This document shows, piece after piece, positions 1 through 5,322 of a stretch of DNA of 5,322 nt. The stretch comes from Clostridia bacterium. Its GTDB lineage: Bacteria; Bacillota; Clostridia; Oscillospirales; CAG-272. Each line of letters begins with the position of its first letter. Position 1 is the first letter of the stretch. Both the position numbers and the translations under genes were made by a program. The notes under the pieces were generated by a model. The model saw only the letters and a list, made by a program, of their open reading frames with translations. It had not been told where the DNA came from and searched no databases. The stretch lies in the NCBI GenBank assembly GCA_017958845.1, contig JAGDBW010000130.1, positions 1-5,322 on the forward strand, written 5' to 3'.

Positions 1-485
1 GCCATCAGGAGGCCAGCGGCAAGGACCTGACCTACTTTGACCAGGAGACCGGCGAGCGCTATATCCCCTACGTCATCGAGCCGTCGCTGGGCGTGGAGCG
101 CACGGTCCTGTCGGTGCTCTGCGACGCCTACGACGAGGAGATCGTCGACGCGGACAAGAACGACGTCCGCGTGGTCCTGCATCTCCACCCGTTCCTCGCC
201 CCCTTCAAGTGCGCCGTCCTCCCCCTGTCCAAAAAACTCGCCGAGCCCGCCGCCGCGCTCTTTGAAGAGCTGCAAACGTCCTTCAACGTCGACTACGACG
301 ACGCCGGCTCGATCGGAAAGCGCTACCGCCGCCAGGACGAGATCGGCACGCCCTTCTGCGTCACCTACGACTTTGACTCCGAGACCGACGGCTGTGTGAC
401 CGTGCGCGAGCGCGACAGCATGGAGCAGGTGCGCCTGCCCATCTCCGATGTGCGCGCCTGGATCGAGCAGCGCGTCCGTCTCTGA
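1..485 (+). CDS. glyS: Glycyl-tRNA synthetase, C-terminal part (5' end outside window)
   Basis: This is the last 160 residues of a class II, single-chain (alpha2-type) glycyl-tRNA synthetase, which charges tRNA-Gly with glycine in the cytoplasm. The first full codon is at position 3 and the TGA stop is at 483-485. Fragment residues 22-36 ([15 protein letters not shown]) are class II motif 3 with its ATP-binding arginine in GVER. The rest is the anticodon-binding domain: a beta strand with [16 protein letters not shown], then a helix ([12 protein letters not shown]), then the conserved segment [22 protein letters not shown], ending in a helix with [10 protein letters not shown]. The [14 protein letters not shown] stretch is typical of this family and differs from the tetrameric alpha2beta2 enzyme. 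The frame is intact and uses GC-rich codons like its neighbours. A terminator follows at 536-561, so it probably ends its transcription unit. The N-terminal catalytic half is not visible. Confidence 0.95.
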   Translation, partial: HQEASGKDLTYFDQETGERYIPYVIEPSLGVERTVLSVLCDAYDEEIVDADKNDVRVVLHLHPFLAPFKCAVLPLSKKLAEPAAALFEELQTSFNVDYDDAGSIGKRYRRQDEIGTPFCVTYDFDSETDGCVTVRERDSMEQVRLPISDVRAWIEQRVRL

Positions 486-535
486 GACCGAAAGATCACC
501 CGAAACCGGCGGCCGCCCTCGCGCCGACCGAACAC

Positions 536-561
536 AAAAGGGCGGGACCTCCCGCCCTTTT
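536..561 (+). terminator. Rho-independent terminator after glyS
   Basis: A perfect 11-bp inverted repeat AAAAGGGCGGG / CCCGCCCTTTT (536-546 and 551-561) encloses a 4-base loop, ACCT. The GC core is 7 bp and is followed by only four T residues. The stem begins 50 bases after the glyS stop. The A-tract on the left arm means the hairpin could also work in the reverse direction. Confidence 0.88.
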
Positions 562-593
562 CGCATACCCGCCGCCCGACCAAAAAGCCCGAT

Positions 594-611
594 CAAACCC
601 GACAAACCCGA
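594..611. repeat. Two-copy tandem 9-mer
   Basis: CAAACCCGA occurs twice, exactly and back to back, at 594-602 and 603-611, in the leader of the radical SAM gene. A looser related string with AAAAAGCCCGA lies just upstream. It may be chance or slippage. No regulator is known to me for this sequence. Confidence 0.4.
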
Positions 612-630
612 AAGAAAAGAAAAAAACTCA

Positions 631-636
631 AAGGAG
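631..636 (+). promoter_or_regulatory. Ribosome binding site of the radical SAM gene
   Basis: AAGGAG lies 6 bases upstream of the ATG at 643, in an A-rich unstructured leader. This fixes the start at 643. The same frame stays open back to 448, but that extension overlaps the 3' end of glyS, crosses the terminator and translates to low-complexity sequence unlike the family. Confidence 0.85.
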
Positions 637-642
637 AACGCC

Positions 643-1578
643 ATGACGCCCACCTACGACGGATGCACCCTCTGCCCCCGTGCCTGCGGCGTCGACCGCA
701 CGGCGGGAGGGCGCGGCGCGTGCGGACAGAGCGCGACGCTGCGCGTCGCCCGCGCCTCCCTGCACCGGTGGGAGGAGCCGCCCCTCTCCGGCACGCGCGG
801 CTCCGGCACGGTGTTCTTTTCCGGCTGTCCCCTGCGCTGCCTCTACTGCCAGAACGCCGCGATCTCCCACGGCGGCGCCGGCGTGCCCGTCACCGTCGAA
901 CAGCTGACCGAGACCTATCTGCGCCTCGCCGACGCCGGCGCGCACAATATCAACCTCGTCACCGCCACCCACTTTCTCCCCGACGTGCTCCGGTCGGTCC
1001 GAGAGGCCAAAAAGAGGGGGGTCGCCCTGCCTTTTGTGTGGAATACGTCGGGCTATGAGACCGTCGAGACGGTCAGGACGCTGGTGGAGACCGACACGGT
1101 ACAGATCTTTCTCACCGACTTCCGCTACACCCGCGCCGACACGGCCGCGGCGCTCTCGGCCGCCCCCGACTATCCGGCCGTCGCCCGCGCGGCGCTGCGT
1201 GAGATGGTGCAAGGGGTCGGCGCGCCCGTCTTTGACGACCGGGGGCTGATGCGCCGCGGCGTGATCGTTCGCCTCTTGCTCCTGCCGGGACACCTGCTCG
1301 AGGCAAAGCAGGCACTGCGCGAGCTTTGGCGCGCCTACGGCGACGCCGTGTGCCTGTCGCTGATGAGCCAGTACACCCCGCGCCCGGACCTCCCCGCGCC
1401 GCTCGACCGCCGCGTCACCGAGGCCGAATACCGCTCCTTTGTGTGCGAGGCGCAGACGCTGGGCGTCACGTGCGCCTACACGCAGGAGCGCGAGGCGGCC
1501 GCCGAGAGCTATATCCCGCCTTTTTTCGACACGGGGCTGTTGGTCTGCGACCCGCCGAAAGCCGCCGCGACGACGTAG
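643..1578 (+). CDS. PflX-type radical SAM protein (COG1313 family)
   Basis: This 311-residue protein belongs to the radical SAM group annotated as PflX, 'pyruvate formate-lyase activating enzyme related', which is cytoplasmic and has no firmly assigned substrate. Residues 8-28 carry a cysteine-rich N-terminal motif, CxxCPRxCGVDR...GxCG (C8, C11, C15, C27), a possible ligand set for a second metal centre. Residues 50-61 (GTRGSGTVFFSG) lead into the radical SAM cluster motif CPLRCLYC (C62, C66, C69) followed by QN. Further family-like segments are NINLVTATHFLPDVL (about 103-117), FVWNTSGYE, DFRY, VIVRLLLLPGHLLEAKQAL (about 207-225) and LSLMSQYTP near 240. Length is normal for the family and all seven cysteines are present, so it looks functional. 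The glyS terminator upstream and an AT-rich gap downstream suggest a separate transcript. No glycyl-radical enzyme is visible nearby, so calling it a true pyruvate formate-lyase activase would be unsafe. Confidence 0.93.
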   Translation: MTPTYDGCTLCPRACGVDRTAGGRGACGQSATLRVARASLHRWEEPPLSGTRGSGTVFFSGCPLRCLYCQNAAISHGGAGVPVTVEQLTETYLRLADAGAHNINLVTATHFLPDVLRSVREAKKRGVALPFVWNTSGYETVETVRTLVETDTVQIFLTDFRYTRADTAAALSAAPDYPAVARAALREMVQGVGAPVFDDRGLMRRGVIVRLLLLPGHLLEAKQALRELWRAYGDAVCLSLMSQYTPRPDLPAPLDRRVTEAEYRSFVCEAQTLGVTCAYTQEREAAAESYIPPFFDTGLLVCDPPKAAATT

Positions 1579-1598
1579 AACGCCGCCGCCCGACCGAT

Positions 1599-1680
1599 TC
1601 TTTTTTTGTGAATTGTTACAAAACGATTGCAAAAAAACTTGATTTATGATAAAAACAGAGTAGATATACCCGGCTCTGCC
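1599..1680 (+). promoter_or_regulatory. AT-rich probable promoter region of the lipoprotein operon
   Basis: This short stretch is strikingly AT-rich in a GC-rich window. It starts with seven T residues (1601-1607) and contains TTGTTACAA (1613-1621, nearly palindromic), TTGCAA (1627-1632), TTGATT (1639-1644) and a good -10-like TATGAT (1645-1650), then TAGATA (1661-1666). No single -35/-10 pair is ideal. TTGATT with TAGATA has a 16-base spacer but a weak -10; TATGAT has a good -10 but no clear -35 at 17 bases. I therefore call a promoter region, not exact boxes. The T7 run might also help end the radical SAM transcript, but the only upstream hairpin (around 1566-1590) has A-C mismatches and is weak. 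Confidence 0.45.
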
Positions 1681-1713
1681 GTCTATTGTGCAAAACGAAA
1701 GAAACTCCGCCCG

Positions 1714-1720
1714 AAAGGAG
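1714..1720 (+). promoter_or_regulatory. Ribosome binding site of the lipoprotein gene
   Basis: AAAGGAG is separated by 5 bases from the ATG at 1726. It sets the start at the methionine that begins a textbook lipoprotein signal peptide, not at the in-frame upstream start at 1627, which would put 33 non-signal residues in front of it. Confidence 0.85.
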
Positions 1721-1725
1721 CCCAC

Positions 1726-3369
1726 ATGAAAAAGATCGCGATCATTCTCCTTTTGCTCATCTGCTGCCTGTGTCTCTTGACGGCCTGCGCCGGAAAAGGC
1801 AAAGGCACAGCCAACAGCCAAAAGATCACCACCTCCAAGTCGGGCAAGATCGACGTCAGCGTCCATACCCCGGGCGAGGCGAACAAAGAGGGCAAAATCG
1901 AACTCACCCCGCTGCTCTCCGTGGAACAAAAGGGCATCACCGACGACGCAAAGGGGCTGCGCCTCCTGACCGCGACCAAGACGGGGGAGGGCAGCGTCTC
2001 GCTCTCGGGACAAAAGGCGCGGCCCGGCGAAACCATCACCGTCACGGCCGCCCCCGCCGACAAATGGAAACTCGCCTCGATCTCGGTCAACGGAGAGCCG
2101 CTGCCCGAGGGGGTCTCCTCCTTCACCATGCCCGACAGGGACGTCGCCGTCGCCGTCGTCTTTGCCGACCGGCGTCACCTGCTGTTGCTCGGCGACCACG
2201 TTACCTGTGATTTGACCGAACGCCCCGAAAACTGGAACGAGTATTCCTCCCCCGCCTATACCGTGCTGGAAGGCGACAGATACGTCGTCACCGTCGACTA
2301 TGAGGACGAAAACGGCTACTACGACGACGAAGACGTCGCGTGCGCCTACTACGATTACGCGACCTCGCAGACGGTCCCGGTCGCCCTGCGCGCCGAGGGT
2401 AGCGGCCGATACAGTTTCACGGCCCCTGCCGCCGACTGTTATATCAGCGTCACGACGCACGCATGCAAGCGCGTCACCGGCGTCAGCGTCTTCGAGGGGA
2501 CCGGCAACGACGCCGTCGATTATACCGACCTCTGTCAGGTGACCGTCCTCTGCGACGGTCAGCCGTACACCTTGGGAGACAGGGTCAGACAGACCGCGCG
2601 GTTCAGCGTCTCGGTCACCGCACCTTTTCCCTTTCTCACGGACACGGTCACATACAATGAACAGGGCAGTTATAGAACCTACAGCCTCGCCGCGACCGTC
2701 ACCGACAACGTCGCCGTCTTCGACGCGGGTCTTCTGTGGGTCGACAGCTGCGATCTGCGCCTCTCCGTCCGGCGCGTCTGGTCGCTCGTCTGCGACGACT
2801 GCGAGGGCGGTGAGATCTCCGTCGACCGGACCGGCGCCACGCGCGGCGAGACGGTCACCGTGACCGTCACCCCCGACGACGGCTTCATACCGGACGCCCT
2901 CCGCTACACGACCGACGGCGTGACCTACACCGACCTTCTCCCCTCCGACCGCCTGTTTTCCGACGGCGTCTATACCTTCGATATGCCCGCGGGAGGGGAG
3001 GACGGCAGCGTCCGTCTCACGGCGAGTTTCAAGGCGTGCGAATGGTACGACTGCTCGATCGACGACGATCGTCTCGGCGCCTGGACGGTCACGGGCGCGC
3101 TCAGCGGCGTACACACCGCGGAGAGCGAGGGCGGCAATACCGTCCGGCTCATCTGGGGCGAGAGTTTCACCGTCACGCTCACGGCCGGGGAGGGATATCT
3201 CTTGCATAGGGTCGGTTTTTACAGCAATTGCCGCCATACTACCGTCATACAAAGGGAATATATGGACTCGACGGAATACGAAATGACCGTCGGCTCCGGC
3301 AGCGTTTTCGTCTCGGGCGACAAAAGCTTCGGCATGAGGATCACCGTCGAGACCCGATCGGCACAATAA
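1726..3369 (+). CDS. Large exported lipoprotein with about five diverged beta repeats
   Basis: I know of no named function for this 547-residue protein. Residues 1-21 are a lipoprotein signal peptide: a KK n-region, a hydrophobic core, then a lipobox LTAC with C21 as the lipidated residue, so the mature protein should sit on the outer face of the cytoplasmic membrane. Residues 22-75 are a polar linker rich in K, T and S. The rest is beta-rich and resembles divergent InlB B-repeat / 'Flg_new_2'-like modules. The clearest are residues 76-148 (GSVSLSGQKARPGETITVTAAP ... FTMPDRDVAVAVVF) and 352-437 (GGEISVDRTGATRGETVTV ... YTFDMPAGGEDGSVRLTASF). Weaker units seem to occupy about 150-247, 250-350 and 443-545. 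The mature part has 13 cysteines including C21, many for an exported protein of an anaerobe. The gene has its own Shine-Dalgarno site, an AT-rich upstream promoter region, and a 16-base gap to the next gene. Surface binding or a structural role is inference from the repeats. Confidence 0.85.
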   Translation: MKKIAIILLLLICCLCLLTACAGKGKGTANSQKITTSKSGKIDVSVHTPGEANKEGKIELTPLLSVEQKGITDDAKGLRLLTATKTGEGSVSLSGQKARPGETITVTAAPADKWKLASISVNGEPLPEGVSSFTMPDRDVAVAVVFADRRHLLLLGDHVTCDLTERPENWNEYSSPAYTVLEGDRYVVTVDYEDENGYYDDEDVACAYYDYATSQTVPVALRAEGSGRYSFTAPAADCYISVTTHACKRVTGVSVFEGTGNDAVDYTDLCQVTVLCDGQPYTLGDRVRQTARFSVSVTAPFPFLTDTVTYNEQGSYRTYSLAATVTDNVAVFDAGLLWVDSCDLRLSVRRVWSLVCDDCEGGEISVDRTGATRGETVTVTVTPDDGFIPDALRYTTDGVTYTDLLPSDRLFSDGVYTFDMPAGGEDGSVRLTASFKACEWYDCSIDDDRLGAWTVTGALSGVHTAESEGGNTVRLIWGESFTVTLTAGEGYLLHRVGFYSNCRHTTVIQREYMDSTEYEMTVGSGSVFVSGDKSFGMRITVETRSAQ

Positions 3370-3374
3370 AGGAG
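3368..3374 (+). promoter_or_regulatory. Ribosome binding site of the DUF6273 gene, overlapping the upstream stop
   Basis: The lipoprotein stop TAA (3367-3369) runs into AAAGGAG (3368-3374). The spacing to the ATG at 3386 is 11 bases, longer than at the other two genes here (5 and 6). The overlap supports co-transcription and possible translational coupling; the long spacing may lower initiation. Confidence 0.7.
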
Positions 3375-3385
3375 ACACACGGAAT

Positions 3386-4894
3386 ATGAAAAAAAGAACA
3401 ACCAAAGCCGCCGCCGCCGTCCTGCTCGCGGTCCTCCTGCTCGCCCTGTTCGCGGGGGCCGGGACGATCATCGTCTCCGCCGCGACACAGGCCACCATGA
3501 CCCGGCAGGGCGACACGATCTGGTTCGGCACCTACCCGCAGACCAAAGCCACCGCCGACGAGCTGGCCGCCATGAGCGCCACGCCCGACGCCGACGGCTT
3601 CTACACCTCCGGCAAGGACAAATTCGTAAAGGTGAGCGACCCGCAGCTCAAAGCCGCCTACCACAGCGCTCAGACGGACTGGCTGCCCTATGACGACGGC
3701 ACACAGCCCGACCCCGACGCCGCCTGCTATTTCAAGATGGAGCCCATCGAGTGGAAGGTGCTGATCGACGACGCCGACGCCGACACGGTCCTGTTGGTCT
3801 CGAGCCGTCTGCTCGACGCGCACGCGTGGCTCACCACCTACGAAAAATCCGCCACCCGATCCGGTTGGGCCGACTACGACAACACCGCCGACGGCGTCCC
3901 CGCGGGCACACCGGCCAACGGCTGGCGCTACAGCGAAATGCGCGCGTGGCTCAACGACGGCTTTCTCACCGCCGCCTTCTCCGAGGAGGAGCGGCAGAGC
4001 ATCCTCCTGTTTGAAAACACCCACACCATCGACTACCGCGAGGGCGACGCCTCCACCGTCGTCAACGACTATATCGCGGTCGGCAGCCGGGCGGACTACG
4101 AAGCCGCCGGCAGCGACGTCCGCCCCACGGACTACGCGATCGTCAAAGGCATACACTGGCAGATCGACAAAAACAACTGCGCCTGGTTCGTCAACGAATA
4201 CCCGAGCGGCGGCTGGGCCGAAAAACACCTGCGGGGTTTCATCTCCACCGACCACGGGCAGGTGCTCACCATCGACGAGACGCACGGCGTCCGGCCTCTG
4301 CTCTACGCCCGGCGCAGCGACGCCCACGTCCTCGCCACCGCCGCACAGAAAAAAGAGACCGCCAAGACCGTGATGCTGATCGGCGGCGCGGTCGCCGCCG
4401 TCGCCGGCGCGGTCCTCGCGGTCCCGGTCATGATCACCACGGGCAAAAAGCAAAAGATCGCCAAAAAAGAAACCGGCCAGGACTACAAACTCACCAAAAA
4501 AGAAGTTGTCCGGATCGCCCCGGGTCTCGTGCTGCTCATCTGCGGCGTCGTACTGATCGTTTTGCGGGTGTTCCTCTTCGGCGGCGGCTTCGGCCCCAAA
4601 CTGCAGCCCGGCGTCTACGTCCAGCAGGGGCAGTTTTCCGGCGGCGGCGTCGCCCAGGTCGGCTATTGCGCATATCGATTGAATGAGGACGGCACGTTTG
4701 ATTACAACGATGGTTATGACCGTGATCCGAACTTATGGTCGGGACACGGCACGTGGAAGCAAAACGGCCGCACCGTCACGTTTGTATGGGACGGCAATCC
4801 GATGATACCCGAGGGATATACCTCCACCGTACCGGTCAAGAGCAGTACCTCGTTCGGCACGAGCGGCGCCGACGTGTACAAACTCACCCCATAG
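3386..4894 (+). CDS. Membrane protein: exported DUF6273-like domain, two-helix hairpin, C-terminal beta domain
   Basis: Function unknown. The 502 residues divide as follows. Residues 1-32 are a signal peptide or anchor: basic MKKRTTK, a hydrophobic core at 8-30, and a possible cleavage site after VSA. Residues 42-310 resemble DUF6273, common in Clostridia surface proteins: DTIWFGTYPQT (43-53), EPIEWKVL (119-126), LLVSSRLLDAHAW (136-148), WRYSEMRAWLNDGFLTAAFSEEERQSIL (180-207) and a closing GVRPLLY (301-307). Two membrane helices follow at about 328-350 and 374-397, joined by a lysine-rich loop (GKKQKIAKKETGQDYKLTKKE) that the positive-inside rule puts in the cytoplasm. The N-domain and the C-terminal domain (about 405-502) would then both be outside. 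The latter has a lipocalin-like repeat look: LQPGVYVQQ, RLNEDGTFDY and GHGTWKQNGRTVTF. The gene lies 16 bases after the lipoprotein gene and is followed by a terminator. Codon use changes abruptly near its 3' end. Confidence 0.85.
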   Translation: MKKRTTKAAAAVLLAVLLLALFAGAGTIIVSAATQATMTRQGDTIWFGTYPQTKATADELAAMSATPDADGFYTSGKDKFVKVSDPQLKAAYHSAQTDWLPYDDGTQPDPDAACYFKMEPIEWKVLIDDADADTVLLVSSRLLDAHAWLTTYEKSATRSGWADYDNTADGVPAGTPANGWRYSEMRAWLNDGFLTAAFSEEERQSILLFENTHTIDYREGDASTVVNDYIAVGSRADYEAAGSDVRPTDYAIVKGIHWQIDKNNCAWFVNEYPSGGWAEKHLRGFISTDHGQVLTIDETHGVRPLLYARRSDAHVLATAAQKKETAKTVMLIGGAVAAVAGAVLAVPVMITTGKKQKIAKKETGQDYKLTKKEVVRIAPGLVLLICGVVLIVLRVFLFGGGFGPKLQPGVYVQQGQFSGGGVAQVGYCAYRLNEDGTFDYNDGYDRDPNLWSGHGTWKQNGRTVTFVWDGNPMIPEGYTSTVPVKSSTSFGTSGADVYKLTP

Positions 4895-4906
4895 CGGCCC
4901 CAAAGC

Positions 4907-4937
4907 AAAAAAAGGACGCCTTCCGGCGTCCTTTTTT
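4907..4937. terminator. Bidirectional rho-independent terminator between convergent genes
   Basis: The hairpin GGACGCC (4914-4920), loop TTCC (4921-4924), GGCGTCC (4925-4931) is flanked by seven A residues on the left and six T residues on the right, followed by a further T-rich tract (4940-4948). Read on the plus strand it ends the lipoprotein/DUF6273 transcript. Read on the minus strand the A7 tract becomes U7, so it can also end the oxidoreductase transcript, whose stop lies 25 bases away. Confidence 0.93.
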
Positions 4938-4961
4938 CATTTTTTTTTGTTTTCCGGCGGC

Positions 4962-5322
4962 TTATCCGATCGCCCCGCCCTTCGCCACGATGGCGCGGAT
5001 GCGTTTCACGTCCACCTCGCGCAGACCGCAGTCGCGGAGAGCCGCTTCGGCGGCGGCCAGCCCCGCGGCCTCGCCCATCTCCGAGCAGTCGCCGGTCACG
5101 CGATAGGAGGCCTGTGCCTCGTGCGTGCCCGAGATGCATCGCCCGGCGACCAGCAGACCCTCCAGGCCCTTGGGCACCAGCGCGCGGTAGGGGATATGGT
5201 AGCAGGGCACCCTGACCGTGTGCTGCGCGTTGTCGTCCGCGTGGTGGATGTCGATATTAAAGGCCGAGGTCGCCACCACGTCCGCAAAGCGCCGTCCCGC
5301 CGTCAGATCCTCCACGGTCAGC
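4962..5322 (-). CDS. FAD-dependent oxidoreductase, C-terminal part (5' end outside window)
   Basis: This is the final 119 residues of a flavoprotein of the FAD_oxidored type (PF12831-like), with the TAA stop at 4962-4964 on the minus strand. The FAD-contacting C-terminal signature is clear: IPYRALVPKGLEGLLVAGR, then CISGTHEAQASYRVTGDCS, then EMGEAAGLAAAEA. Upstream, FNIDIHHADD matches the 'DIH' segment usual before it. The most upstream in-frame codons (LTVEDLTAGRRF) run off the window edge, and the GTG at 5313-5315 is a shadow start, not the true one. Such proteins often sit in sugar or aromatic degradation loci of anaerobes, but the substrate cannot be told from this piece. It is convergent with the DUF6273 gene and shares its terminator, so it belongs to a different transcription unit. 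Confidence 0.9.
   Translation of the reverse strand, partial: LTVEDLTAGRRFADVVATSAFNIDIHHADDNAQHTVRVPCYHIPYRALVPKGLEGLLVAGRCISGTHEAQASYRVTGDCSEMGEAAGLAAAEAALRDCGLREVDVKRIRAIVAKGGAIG

Noticed and set aside
448..642. Extended N-terminus for the radical SAM protein
   Set aside because: The extension overlaps the end of glyS and the terminator at 536-561, and does not resemble the family. The ATG at 643 has a strong ribosome binding site and gives the expected N-terminal cysteine motif.
1566..1607. Terminator for the radical SAM gene
   Set aside because: There is a T7 run, but the only stem before it pairs GCGACGACG with CGCCGCCGC with two A-C mismatches and overlaps the stop codon. It is too weak to call.
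1618..1632. Possible catabolite control (cre) site
   Set aside because: The core and right half fit the degenerate consensus, but the left TG is replaced by AC. In AT-rich DNA such a partial match is expected by chance, so it is not listed as a feature.
2850..2880. Short GACGGTCACCGTGACCGTC-like inverted repeat inside the lipoprotein gene
   Set aside because: It encodes the alternating T-V-T-V strand of a beta module (residues 376-382). The palindromic look follows from repeated ACC/GTC/GTG codons, so no regulatory role is needed.
628..3531. Very long (967-codon) open frame on the minus strand
   Set aside because: It lies antisense to two well-supported plus-strand genes and crosses their intergenic promoter region. 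Its translation is low-complexity (R, G, D, V, A rich) without recognisable domains. GC-rich codon bias on the plus strand suppresses stops in this minus frame.
3341..4453. 370-codon minus-strand open frame opposite the DUF6273 gene
   Set aside because: Same cause: Gly/Val/Asp-rich shadow translation, no Shine-Dalgarno site, and the plus-strand gene shows clear signal peptide, domain and membrane features.

Overview
The window is GC-rich (about 60 to 80 percent G+C in most coding stretches). The codon bias is strong (GAC, CTC, GCC and similar), the Shine-Dalgarno sites are strong (AAAGGAG type), there is a classic lipobox lipoprotein, and one gene carries a DUF6273-type domain. Together these suggest a high-GC anaerobic Firmicute, most likely in class Clostridia (for example an Oscillospirales-like gut lineage). 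That assignment is inference: there is no rRNA here to prove it.

Layout, left to right. (1) Positions 1-485 (+): the C-terminal part of a class II glycyl-tRNA synthetase, closed by a compact rho-independent terminator at 536-561. (2) Positions 643-1578 (+): a complete PflX-type (COG1313) radical SAM protein with its own strong ribosome binding site. (3) Positions 1579-1725: an AT-rich intergenic island that probably holds the promoter for the next two genes. (4) Positions 1726-3369 and 3386-4894 (+): a two-gene operon-like pair. The first gene is a 547-residue exported lipoprotein built of about five diverged beta repeats. The second is a 502-residue membrane protein with an exported DUF6273-like domain, a two-helix membrane hairpin and a second small beta domain. 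The Shine-Dalgarno sequence of the second gene overlaps the stop codon of the first. (5) Positions 4907-4937: a strong hairpin terminator, A/T-flanked on both sides, between convergent genes. (6) Positions 4962-5322 (-): the C-terminal part of an FAD-dependent oxidoreductase, whose start lies beyond the window.

The glycyl-tRNA synthetase is housekeeping. The radical SAM enzyme belongs to a recognisable family whose substrate I cannot deduce here. The lipoprotein/DUF6273 pair is the least understood part of the window and the best candidate for an uncharacterised cell-surface system; both products are predicted to face outward from the same membrane. Nothing here looks like a mobile element, CRISPR array, phage gene or RNA gene, and no gene-free stretch exceeds 300 bases. 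The very long minus-strand reading frames opposite the plus-strand genes are shadows of GC-rich codon bias.
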